64,000 bases of DNA from Candidatus Poribacteria bacterium (GTDB lineage: Bacteria > Poribacteria > WGA-4E > WGA-3G): assembly GCA_958295815.1 (NCBI GenBank), contig OY282374.1:1384856-1448855 (forward strand). Direction: 5' to 3'. Position 1 is the stretch's first letter, and each line of letters begins with the position of its first letter. Positions 26,868 to 34,804 of this stretch are shown here, one piece after another. The position numbers and the translations under genes are program-made. The notes below the pieces were generated by a model that was given only the letters and a program-made list of their open reading frames with translations, ran no database searches and was not told the DNA's origin.

Positions 26868-27271
26868 TGACATCTCCTTGTCCATACCAGTGTTTATAGA
26901 TGTGCTTCCCAAGCATGCTCTTTGTGCCAGTTCAACACTTTCTATTAGTGCTATTGGCGAGTTTTGCGAACCTACGGGTTGTACCAAAACCCTATCACCA
27001 TAGATTTATAATATTAACATAGCCTTTCAATTCGCTTGGTGTTCGTTCTAATTTGTAACTTATGTATCAATCCTATACAAACGCTTAACTTTTAACAGTA
27101 AATTTTGGAAACTTTCAAGCTGCACTAAAAAGACTTTATCTATAATCTTTTGACGCAGTTTTTCATTAAAAGTTTAGACATTTTAACATCTAAGATGGTT
27201 CTTTTTTCTTGCAATCGTTTAGGATTTTTGTTAAACTAACGTGTTAAATAAACTCTAAACGCGTTTGATGG
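26868..27271. other. Divergent gene-free region upstream of tolC and the PEGA protein gene
   Basis: No gene is seen. It holds the second GTTTTG...CAAAAC element at 26961-26990, which has an inner AACC-TACG-GGTT hairpin. AT-rich sequence follows. No promoter matching both boxes well was found in either direction; weak candidates are TTGAAA/TATAAA on the minus strand near 27015-27045. Confidence 0.5.
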
Positions 27272-28906
27272 ATGGAAAGTATGCCAAGGTACAACACTAT
27301 TCTTGTCTTCACGATTATTTTTGCTACGTTGGTTATCATCGTATCAGCACCGGTGTTCTCTGCTAATTCTGACACACACTGGTTGATTGTGGATGCGACA
27401 CCGGATGCCCGCGCCCATGAGCTGCTGAATTCACTTACTGAACTTTTAACAACGCGCGGGAAAGTGCCGAGTGAGCAGATCCATCGTCTTGAAGGTGAGA
27501 CTGCTACGGCTGAAGAGACCTATGCCTTGCTCCAAGACGTTGGGCAGCAGACGCAGGTAGACGAGACTGTAATTTTTCTGTACCACGGGATGGTTACTAA
27601 ACCGAGGGGCATGAACGCCATGCACATGCTGATTCCCGGAAGTGAAGACGGGGTTCAAGATGCTATCCTGAATCAATGGTTTAGAGAGTCTGGCAGGAGG
27701 CGCACGGCTGTTATTGTTGATGGTTATACGAATGATACGAATTTGAGTGCGTACTATGCCAATCGTGAAACCCTCGGAACCGCTGCGCTGAACGTAATTC
27801 AATCGGGGGAACGGGCAGATGCCGGAAAGCTTCTTCAAGGAATCCACGACGCTCTCGCTGTAGATACAACTGATACAAATGAGAACAGGCAACTCAGCAT
27901 TATTGAGGTGTATGAGTTATTGCGAGCAGATACTGATTTTTCAGATGGGATTCTTGCGCCAACGGGTGATGTTGAGGAAGCACTGCTCAAACTCAACCCC
28001 GCACTTAAGATTGAGACATTTCCCGAAGGTGCACAAATATCCATCAATGATGTAGAAATCGGAGATACACCGCAACTCGTTACAGAGAACTTGCAGCAAG
28101 GCACTTCAACGGTATCGGTTAAGAAAGCGGGTTACCTTGTTCCGCTTCCTAAAACGGCTGAATTACAGTTGGTTCTGGGGGAGTCGGTTCGTTTAGGTTG
28201 GGTCCTTCAGCCTATTGCTATTCACGGCACTGTTGGCGGCGTTGCTGGTCAGTCGGTGGCTGATACACTCGTTTGGATTGGTGGGACAACTTACCAGCAG
28301 GTTGTGAAGGCGGATGGTGCCTATCGTTTTGATGATTGGAAGGATTCTGGTTTATTGACGCTCGGTGAAACCTACACGCTTCACGCGAAACAGGGGGATC
28401 TGAATTACGGATCCGCTGCTTTTACATTCGATGGTTATAGCAATATAGAACAGGCTGTTCAACTTGTTAAGCGGACGTGGTTTGAAATAGCACAAATTGC
28501 GTTTGATGAGAACGACCATCAAGGTGCAATCATCGCTTTCCAGAATGGGATTGAACGTACCACGAATTTTCCAGAGATGTCTCCAGATTTAACAGTTTTA
28601 CTTCTCACTTCTTTTGCTGATGCTCTGGAGAAACAAGACGTTCAAGACGTTAACTCTCTGATCGTTACGGCGAAACTTGCAGGGCGGCTTGACCAACCAG
28701 ACCTCGCAAAAAGGTATTGGCAAGAGGTAAAAGCGAAAGCACGGAAGGGGACTCCGGCTGCTAAATTGGCGAGCCAACATCTCTGGCAACTTAATCGTGG
28801 TCGCTATCTCTTTAATATCGGTCTCATTGTGGTACTGGTAATCTTAGTCGCATCTGGTGCATGGACGTATTACAGGTATCGGAAAACGAGACGCGCAGCT
28901 TCATAA
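27272..28906 (+). CDS. Secreted/membrane protein with degenerate caspase-like domain and PEGA domain
   Basis: A 544-residue protein with an N-terminal signal helix (residues 8-30), then a region resembling the peptidase C14 (caspase) fold: WLIVDATPDA at strand 1, TVIFLYHGM with the His at 105, and a VIVDGYTND strand where active caspases have D-x-C; here Tyr152 replaces the cysteine. A PEGA domain follows (about 232-310; IETFPEGAQISINDVEIGDTP), then a carboxypeptidase-regulatory-like beta domain, a TPR-like helical part and a C-terminal membrane helix (about 515-533) with a basic end. It is probably an inactive caspase homologue anchored facing the periplasm. ATG 27281 is an alternative start. 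Confidence 0.7.
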   Translation: MESMPRYNTILVFTIIFATLVIIVSAPVFSANSDTHWLIVDATPDARAHELLNSLTELLTTRGKVPSEQIHRLEGETATAEETYALLQDVGQQTQVDETVIFLYHGMVTKPRGMNAMHMLIPGSEDGVQDAILNQWFRESGRRRTAVIVDGYTNDTNLSAYYANRETLGTAALNVIQSGERADAGKLLQGIHDALAVDTTDTNENRQLSIIEVYELLRADTDFSDGILAPTGDVEEALLKLNPALKIETFPEGAQISINDVEIGDTPQLVTENLQQGTSTVSVKKAGYLVPLPKTAELQLVLGESVRLGWVLQPIAIHGTVGGVAGQSVADTLVWIGGTTYQQVVKADGAYRFDDWKDSGLLTLGETYTLHAKQGDLNYGSAAFTFDGYSNIEQAVQLVKRTWFEIAQIAFDENDHQGAIIAFQNGIERTTNFPEMSPDLTVLLLTSFADALEKQDVQDVNSLIVTAKLAGRLDQPDLAKRYWQEVKAKARKGTPAAKLASQHLWQLNRGRYLFNIGLIVVLVILVASGAWTYYRYRKTRRAAS

Positions 28907-28913
28907 GAAAATA

Positions 28914-28946
28914 TGTAGGGACAGACTTGCAGACTGCCCCTATACA
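28914..28946. repeat. GTAGG-ended hairpin between convergent genes
   Basis: TGTAGGG pairs imperfectly with CCCTATACA around a CAG...CTG inner stem. No T run follows, so it is not a standard terminator. It belongs with the other GTAGG/TAGGC hairpins. Confidence 0.5.
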
Positions 28947-28962
28947 TCTCACACCTACCTTC

Positions 28963-29856
28963 TTAATGCCGATATGCTTCCCCGGTCAAATTATTAGCAG
29001 CGCGAACTGGACGGAAGAGCGTCTGCCGTTTTTCTGGCATTTCTGCTAACAATTTCGGATGTGGATCCCAATCGTGCCACTTACTGTTCACCGTATTGTA
29101 ACAACTGAAAATAGCAAGTCGGTCATTATCTGCGTTCGTCCATTGATGCGTACTATGTGTCAACGCCTCTGTGAAAAACAGCAGTGAACCCGCGGGGCAC
29201 TCATAAGTATCCCAAATTGGAGAATCTGGACTCTGAATTGTGTCTGGGGCTGTATAGACTGCCTTATGGCTTGCTGTAATAAATAGCGTACCCCCTTGTC
29301 GATATTTCACAGGATTGAGTTCCCAAACAATACGAGTTAACCCGCTGTGTGCCTTGCCTGGGATGCACCGATAGAGGTGGGAATCCCCCGGAAAACGGAG
29401 CATTCCGTTGCCGTTGTGTGGACCAAAGTTTCCGTCACCAACGGTACGATAGAACAGACTACACGATTCCATGCGAAACCCGTAACATTCTTGACTGGAT
29501 AGCGCGGGGTGCGCGACAAACTCGTTTAGAAAGCCGACAACGTTCGGGTGATCCGCCAAATTTTGCAAGGGACCTCCGAGTGGGGTACGCTCATGTTCGG
29601 GGATTGACTCTGGATCATGACGGAGCCGATGCGCGAATTCTTGCATCTCGGCGAGTTCGTCCTCGGACAGCACGCCTGGGACTAAGAGCCAGCCGCGCAT
29701 GTCAAAGAGATATTTCTGTTCCTGCGTCGGTGCGACAGTGGGTCTACCATCAGAGGTTGTCGCAGTGAGTTGGGCATCGGCATTTTCCAAGTCAAGTGCC
29801 GATCCGAGATTTTTATCGACAATGAACGGTGTGGAGTGATTTATAACTTTAGCCAT
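28963..29856 (-). CDS. PhyH family protein with HxG instead of HxD iron-site motif
   Basis: Phytanoyl-CoA dioxygenase-like Fe(II)/2-oxoglutarate protein, 297 residues from ATG 29856 where homology starts; the frame is open to 30051 without family sequence. The jelly-roll core is visible (YLFDMRGWLLVPGVLSEDEL; SLFYRTVGDGNFGPHNGNG; LTHSTHQW...DRLAIF). The distal His and the Arg that binds 2-oxoglutarate are kept, but the first motif reads H-N-G, so the Asp ligand is missing. Loss of that Asp occurs in iron halogenases of the SyrB2/WelO5 type, and also in non-catalytic members. It lies 73 nt after the aminotransferase gene and is likely co-transcribed. Confidence 0.82.
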   Translation of the reverse strand: MAKVINHSTPFIVDKNLGSALDLENADAQLTATTSDGRPTVAPTQEQKYLFDMRGWLLVPGVLSEDELAEMQEFAHRLRHDPESIPEHERTPLGGPLQNLADHPNVVGFLNEFVAHPALSSQECYGFRMESCSLFYRTVGDGNFGPHNGNGMLRFPGDSHLYRCIPGKAHSGLTRIVWELNPVKYRQGGTLFITASHKAVYTAPDTIQSPDSPIWDTYECPAGSLLFFTEALTHSTHQWTNADNDRLAIFSCYNTVNSKWHDWDPHPKLLAEMPEKRQTLFRPVRAANNLTGEAYRH

Positions 29857-29929
29857 TTTTTTAACTATTCGCTCCTGGGCTGCCCTCCACTTCGTTTCGG
29901 GCAGGTTTTTGGTTAAATTGCAGTGCTTC

Positions 29930-31135
29930 CTACGCAGCTTTGGCGCGTTTGAGGGCATCTTCAGAGACGGTGAGCGTCTTCTCAACATCTTCATCGGTAT
30001 GCGACATCGACATGAACCAGATATGCCCCTCTGGTAGGTACAAACCGCCATCTAAGGTCGCTTCATAGAAGGTTTTATGGAAACGTTGTTGGCGTTCATC
30101 GCTACTATCGGTACTCAATCCGAAGTAAGGCATTGGACCGATACCACCGATGCTGGCATTGTCGATACCGAGTCTCGCTGTCATTTCTCTGTAGCCGTCG
30201 AGTAATTTCTGTCCCTGTTTCCACATAAACGCTACGCCGTCTTTTGCCTCAAGTTCTTCTATCGTAGCGATTGCAGCGGCGACGAGTGATACCTCTCCGT
30301 GGAACGTTGCGGCTACCCAGACATCGCTGACTTCGTCCATGATTTCTTTTTTTCCGACGACGACAGCAGTAGCGAAACCGTTAGCGAGTGCCTTTCCGAA
30401 AACGGACATGTCGGGAGTGACCCCGAAGTATTCCTGTGCACCACCCAAAGCGTAGCGGAACCCTGTTTTCACCTCATCGAAAATCATCAACGCTCCGTGG
30501 GCATTAACGAGTTTCTTTGCTTCTTCAAGGAAGTTGTCTTTGGGCAGGTCGTGCCCAGAAGGTTCCATAATTAGACATGCGATCTCGTCTGGATGTGCTT
30601 TGAAAAGGTCTGCGAGTCCTTCAAGATCATTATAATCGACACTGAGTGTAGAAGCGGCAGCACTGGCGAGATGTCCACGAGCATGGCTACACCAGTCGTG
30701 CCATCCGTGATAACCTGATCGAATTACCTTATCTTTTCCGGTGTATGCGCGAGCAAACTTAATCGCGCCTGTTGTTGCATCCGATCCACCAACGAAGTAG
30801 GCGACTCTATCAGCCGATGGAATAATTTGAATCAACTTTTCGGCGAGTTCTACCTCAAGCGTGTGCCCGAAGTTATAAACGTTACCACGCTCAACGAGGT
30901 GTTTCGTAACTGTCTCAATGACAGTAGGATAGGCGTGCCCAAGGATCATGGGTCCGAATCCCATTAGATAATCGATATAGTCGTTTCCATCGGCATCCCA
31001 GAAATGGGCACCTTTCGCGCCTGCAATCATAACAGGTTTTGGGGGTTGGGTCTGTTTATGGGGTTGCCCGCCGCCAACCAATGCGGCTTTTGCGCGCTTC
31101 TGCCACGCCAATGATTTTTCAAAACTTCGTCCCAT
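29930..31135 (-). CDS. Class III PLP aminotransferase, glutamate-1-semialdehyde aminomutase-like
   Basis: PLP enzyme of 401 residues related to HemL. Motifs: GAHFWDADGNDYIDYLMGFG, VGGSDATTGAIKFARAYTG (where HemL has GTEAT), GYHGWHDW, FDEVKTGFR with the PLP-binding Asp, and FGKALANGF with the Schiff-base Lys. The Asp at GSDAT and the operon with a PhyH protein make a true heme-pathway role doubtful; a specialised aminotransferase or aminomutase is more likely. A divergent PhyH-HEAT gene starts 185 nt away. Confidence 0.85.
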   Translation of the reverse strand: MGRSFEKSLAWQKRAKAALVGGGQPHKQTQPPKPVMIAGAKGAHFWDADGNDYIDYLMGFGPMILGHAYPTVIETVTKHLVERGNVYNFGHTLEVELAEKLIQIIPSADRVAYFVGGSDATTGAIKFARAYTGKDKVIRSGYHGWHDWCSHARGHLASAAASTLSVDYNDLEGLADLFKAHPDEIACLIMEPSGHDLPKDNFLEEAKKLVNAHGALMIFDEVKTGFRYALGGAQEYFGVTPDMSVFGKALANGFATAVVVGKKEIMDEVSDVWVAATFHGEVSLVAAAIATIEELEAKDGVAFMWKQGQKLLDGYREMTARLGIDNASIGGIGPMPYFGLSTDSSDERQQRFHKTFYEATLDGGLYLPEGHIWFMSMSHTDEDVEKTLTVSEDALKRAKAA

Positions 31136-31226
31136 TCTGAAACCTCCAGTGTTTGTATCCTGTGGGTTAATATTCGCCTTAATTTTAACTATTTTAGCAT
31201 AATTCTGGATTTGGTGAGAGAATTTC

Positions 31227-31255
31227 TTGAAAATTACGCAACTTTGTGGAATAAT
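31227..31255 (+). promoter_or_regulatory. Sigma-70 promoter of the PhyH-HEAT gene
   Basis: TTGAAA (31227-31232), 17-nt spacer, AATAAT (31250-31255), 66 nt before the ATG, in the divergent intergenic region. Confidence 0.45.
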
Positions 31256-31320
31256 TTAGATAATTCAGGTGTTTGTAGGCAGTTCTTATAGCAATCTCGG
31301 AAGAGAGGAAGGAACAAAAA

Positions 31321-32694
31321 ATGGCAGCACACCTCTTGACAGATGCGCAGATGCGGTATTTTATCGTGAACGGTTACGTCACCGTCACAACCGCCTTACC
31401 TGCGCAATTTCACGATGCAATCTATGAGAAGACGATGACTGTCTTTGATAAGGAAGGTAATCCCGGTAATAACCTTGTGCCGAGGATACCGGAAATTCAG
31501 AAAATCCTTGACGACCCGAACGTTGCAGGCGCATTGACGAGTCTGCTTGGCGCGGATTATTATATGCAGCCGCACCGCCATCCGCACTATAACCCACCCG
31601 GTAGCAAGGGTCAAGGCTTGCACCAAGATGGAGGGAAACGCTGGTCTCATCATACACGCAGGTTGTTGGTTTTTTATTATCCGCAAGATACCCCCTTAGA
31701 ACTCGGTCCCACCGGTGTGGTCCCAATGAGCCATTACTATAGCACACGTGAAGGGGCAGAGGTCTCACCGGAACAGCCTGTCGTTGGAAAGGCAGGAACG
31801 GTCGCTTTTGCGAACTATGATTTGTGGCATCGCGCGATGCCGAACAGTAGTGAAAAGAGACGCTACATGATGAAGTTTCTCTATGCTCGGATGTCGGAGC
31901 CGCAGGAACCTACTTGGGCAAATAAGGAGACCGACTGGGCAAACGGGACTCCTGTGGGACCTGCAGACCATCAGGGTATGTTCCGACACCTCTGGGACTG
32001 GCATCGCGGTGTTGAAGATAAAGACACACACGGGATATCAAACGGTGAATCGCTATCGGGTTTAATCAGTTCTCTCAACGGGACCTCTGAGTCGATAGGG
32101 TTACAGGCGGCTTATGCGTTGCCCCGATTTGGTGAGAAGGCTGTGCCTGCGCTGGTGCGGTGTTTGGAAGATGAATCGGAGATGACGCGTCGGAACGCTT
32201 GTTATGCGCTCAATGCAGTCGGAACCGCTGCTGTTGAAATGCTGCGCGACGCTTTGAAAGATTCCTGTGAATATGTTCGCTCAAATGCCTCGGAGGCACT
32301 CGGCGACTTGGGGAACAAGGCAAAGCCAGTTGTGCCAGCATTGGTTGAAACGCTTGGCGATCCTTCCGGGTCTGTACGTTCACACGCGATAGAGGCGTTG
32401 GGAACAACGAGTCAGTCGAGTTCAGTCGCCGTTCCGGGTCTTGTGAAGGCGTTAAAAGATGAAAACATTGGCGTCCGCAGGAACGCAGTTTTCGCCTTGG
32501 CGCGGATTGGTGAGAATGCTGCTGATGCTGTTGAAGGGTTGCAAAATGTGCTGTTCGATGAGAACCGCTATGTACGTGGAGATGCTGTACACGCGCTTTA
32601 TCGTATCGGAACACCAGCGGCGAAGGCGGTATTACTCCATCACCTTGAAACGACGCGTTGGTGCCCGTTGACTTCAAACGAAAGCACGTTTTAG
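31321..32694 (+). CDS. PhyH dioxygenase fused to HEAT repeats
   Basis: A 457-residue two-part protein. Residues 1 to about 225 are a PhyH Fe(II)/2-oxoglutarate dioxygenase with the canonical site: GLHQDGGKR (H and D ligands), DLWHRAMPN (distal His) and RRYMMKF. Residues about 245-440 are five or six HEAT/PBS-lyase-like repeats of about 31 residues (AVPALVRCLEDESEMTRRNA, VPALVETLGDPSGSVRSHA, VPGLVKALKDENIGVRRNA). HEAT repeats usually bind proteins, so the enzyme may act on a protein or a carrier-bound substrate. GAGAGGAAGGA precedes the ATG. Confidence 0.9.
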   Translation: MAAHLLTDAQMRYFIVNGYVTVTTALPAQFHDAIYEKTMTVFDKEGNPGNNLVPRIPEIQKILDDPNVAGALTSLLGADYYMQPHRHPHYNPPGSKGQGLHQDGGKRWSHHTRRLLVFYYPQDTPLELGPTGVVPMSHYYSTREGAEVSPEQPVVGKAGTVAFANYDLWHRAMPNSSEKRRYMMKFLYARMSEPQEPTWANKETDWANGTPVGPADHQGMFRHLWDWHRGVEDKDTHGISNGESLSGLISSLNGTSESIGLQAAYALPRFGEKAVPALVRCLEDESEMTRRNACYALNAVGTAAVEMLRDALKDSCEYVRSNASEALGDLGNKAKPVVPALVETLGDPSGSVRSHAIEALGTTSQSSSVAVPGLVKALKDENIGVRRNAVFALARIGENAADAVEGLQNVLFDENRYVRGDAVHALYRIGTPAAKAVLLHHLETTRWCPLTSNESTF

Positions 32695-32714
32695 GTAGGA
32701 TAAAACTTGGTTTT

Positions 32715-32735
32715 GGCGCGCTTACAAAGCGCGCC
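32715..32735. repeat. GGCGCGC hairpin between convergent genes
   Basis: A perfect 9-bp inverted repeat (GGCGCGCTT/AAGCGCGCC) with a 3-nt loop, followed by TACC. There is no T run on either strand, but it may still act as a bidirectional block between the two genes. Confidence 0.55.
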
Positions 32736-32758
32736 TACCGTGGTATGATAAATAAAAT

Positions 32759-33475
32759 CTAAGTGAAAAATTCCTCGTTGTGGGGTCGGACATCCACTTC
32801 AAAGGTCCACGCACTCCGTTCCTGCTGTATCAATGCCCAGTAGGTGTCAGCGATTGCATCGGGTTCAAGCAGCGGTTCGTTTTCTCTGAGTTTATAGCGT
32901 TGCCGCACCCCCGGTGTGTCAATGACCCCATCAACAATAACATGCGAGACATGGATACCGTGTGGACCGACTTCACGAGCAAGTGCTGATGCTAAGCCGC
33001 GTGTGGCGTACTTCGCGCTGCTGAACGCCAATGCACCTGCCCTACCTCGGACGGCAGAAGTTGCCCCTGTAAATATAATATTCCCGCCACCTTTCTGCAG
33101 CATCCCCGGCACTACCTGTTTTGAGCAGAGAAATCCACCGAGTGTGCAAACGCGCCACGCCGCCTCAAACGCTTCCGGTGTGAGGTCAGCGAAACTTCCC
33201 CAAGCAGCATTTGCTGCGTGATTCACAAGAATATCGGGATCGCCGAGTTCTTCTCGAATGCGTGCGAAACTTTCCGCTACCTGATCGGCTTCGGTAATAT
33301 CTGTGGGGATAGGTATGGCTTTGCGTCCAGATTCTGCCAACCTTGTGGATAGATTTTTTATGTAGGGGGATGAACGTGACAGAAGTGCTACATCGCACCC
33401 TTCTTGTACGAATTTACGGGCGAGGGCAGCCCCTAAACCGGGACCCACACCCGCGATAACTGCTATTTGTTCCAT
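32759..33475 (-). CDS. Short-chain dehydrogenase/reductase-like protein with Phe for catalytic Tyr
   Basis: A 238-residue SDR-fold protein. The nucleotide-binding loop is AGVGPGLGAALARKF (a variant of TGxxxGxG) and NHAANAAWG matches the NNAG region. The catalytic segment reads LAFSSAKYATRGLA: the Lys of YxxxK is present but the Tyr is Phe, coded TTC. It is therefore either inactive, uses another acid, or has a binding role. The start is the ATG at 33475. It lies alone between the PhyH-HEAT gene and the permease gene. Confidence 0.85.
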   Translation of the reverse strand: MEQIAVIAGVGPGLGAALARKFVQEGCDVALLSRSSPYIKNLSTRLAESGRKAIPIPTDITEADQVAESFARIREELGDPDILVNHAANAAWGSFADLTPEAFEAAWRVCTLGGFLCSKQVVPGMLQKGGGNIIFTGATSAVRGRAGALAFSSAKYATRGLASALAREVGPHGIHVSHVIVDGVIDTPGVRQRYKLRENEPLLEPDAIADTYWALIQQERSAWTFEVDVRPHNEEFFT

Positions 33476-33495
33476 AGTTATTCCTTACTTAATAA

Positions 33496-33526
33496 ATAAA
33501 AGAAAAAGTGGGATTAGAAGTCCCAC
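33496..33526 (-). terminator. Rho-independent terminator after the MacB-like permease gene
   Basis: Minus strand: GTGGGA (33526-33521), 7-nt loop, TCCCAC (33513-33508), then TTTTTCTTTTATTT. It ends the adaptor-permease operon. Confidence 0.85.
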
Positions 33527-33538
33527 CTCTACTGTAGT

Positions 33539-34750
33539 TTATTCATGTCTCAGGGCATCAATCGGATGGAGTTTTGCTGCTTTCCACGCCGGATATGCGC
33601 CAAAAAAGATGCCTACTAACGCGCTGACAACAAAGGAGACCATGCCGTACACCGGCGAGACAAGGGTTCGCCACTCCCAGAACGATGTGACCAATTCCGC
33701 ACCGCCTATGCCGACACCAATGCCAATGATGCCTCCTACGACTGCAAGACTTGTAGATTCGACCAGGAACTGAGCGAGAATATCAGAGCGCTGTGCCCCA
33801 ACCGCTTTGCGTAACCCAATCTCTTTCGTACGCTCTGTGACAGAGACGAGCATAATGTTCATAATACCGATGCCACCGACAACGAGAGAGACAACAGCAA
33901 TCCCTAAAATCAGGTTAGTAAAGGTTTGGTTTGATTCTTCAAGTGTTTCCATAAATTCCGCTTGGTTCCGAACGTGAAAGTCGAGTTCTTTATTTGGGGC
34001 AATTTTATGTTGCTTTCGGAGTAACTCTGTTACCTCGGTTTCTGCTGTCGTAAGGAGTTTATCATCATTCGCCTGTATACTAATACTTGAGAGATAATCT
34101 TCTCCAAAAACGCGTTTCATAGCGGTTGAATATGGAATAAAAACTTGGTCGTCCGGGTTTCGCCATCCGCTTGCCCCTTTCTCTTTCATAACACCTAAAA
34201 CGCGGAAACCAACATTCTTAATTTTCACTGATTCACCAACCGGTTCCACGCCCTCAAAGAGCGTGTCAGCGACGGTTTTGCCGAGAACACATACGCGTTC
34301 ACGGTACCGGATCTCACTATCTGAAAAAAATCGTCCGTTCTCAACGGTGAAATTTGCCGTGACGAGGTACGCTGGGGAGGTGCCGACGATGGTTGTGTTG
34401 GTATTTTTGTTAAGGTACTTCACTTGTGCCCGACTGCTCACCTCCGGTGTGACATAACCAAAAGACTGTCCGCGTTCCTCTAACGCCGCCATATCTTCGA
34501 CGGTGAGACTTTTCCGAGCATCAGCAGAGCCACGTCCCCGAAACCTACTTTGCCCGGGTCGAACAGCGAGAATGTTCGCGCCTAATGTCTGAATTCGTTC
34601 GGTGACATCGGCTTTCGCACCTTCACCAATTGAGGTAGTCGTTATAATTGCACCGACCCCGATGATTACACCTAACATTGTCAACATAGACCGGAGTTTA
34701 TTTGCCAATAAAGCACTTAATGCGTTTGTGAGACTTTCTAAGATACTCAT
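33539..34750 (-). CDS. MacB-type ABC transporter permease (stand-alone)
   Basis: Permease subunit of a MacB-like exporter, without the fused ATPase of E. coli MacB. The 403-residue protein has the first membrane helix (LRSMLTMLGVIIGVGAIITT), the large MacB periplasmic domain (about 50-265), and three more helices near the C-terminus with MLVSVTERTKEIGLRKAVGA between them and ending in AYPAWKAAKLHPIDALRHE. It follows the second adaptor gene after 54 nt. No ATPase is adjacent; the one at 22.7 kb is the obvious candidate partner. Confidence 0.93.
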   Translation of the reverse strand: MSILESLTNALSALLANKLRSMLTMLGVIIGVGAIITTTSIGEGAKADVTERIQTLGANILAVRPGQSRFRGRGSADARKSLTVEDMAALEERGQSFGYVTPEVSSRAQVKYLNKNTNTTIVGTSPAYLVTANFTVENGRFFSDSEIRYRERVCVLGKTVADTLFEGVEPVGESVKIKNVGFRVLGVMKEKGASGWRNPDDQVFIPYSTAMKRVFGEDYLSSISIQANDDKLLTTAETEVTELLRKQHKIAPNKELDFHVRNQAEFMETLEESNQTFTNLILGIAVVSLVVGGIGIMNIMLVSVTERTKEIGLRKAVGAQRSDILAQFLVESTSLAVVGGIIGIGVGIGGAELVTSFWEWRTLVSPVYGMVSFVVSALVGIFFGAYPAWKAAKLHPIDALRHE

Positions 34751-34804
34751 ACGTATGTTCTCCTATCACGGTTGCAGGTCGCGTTTACGCGCCGGTTGAT
34801 TAAC

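Noticed and set aside
29930..31135. Heme-pathway HemL
   Set aside because: The GTEAT-type motif is GSDAT and the neighbours are PhyH genes, not heme genes.
31385..31768. Open minus-strand frame of 127 codons opposite the PhyH-HEAT gene
   Set aside because: It lies fully within a well-supported gene on the other strand, has no ribosome site and no recognisable protein features.
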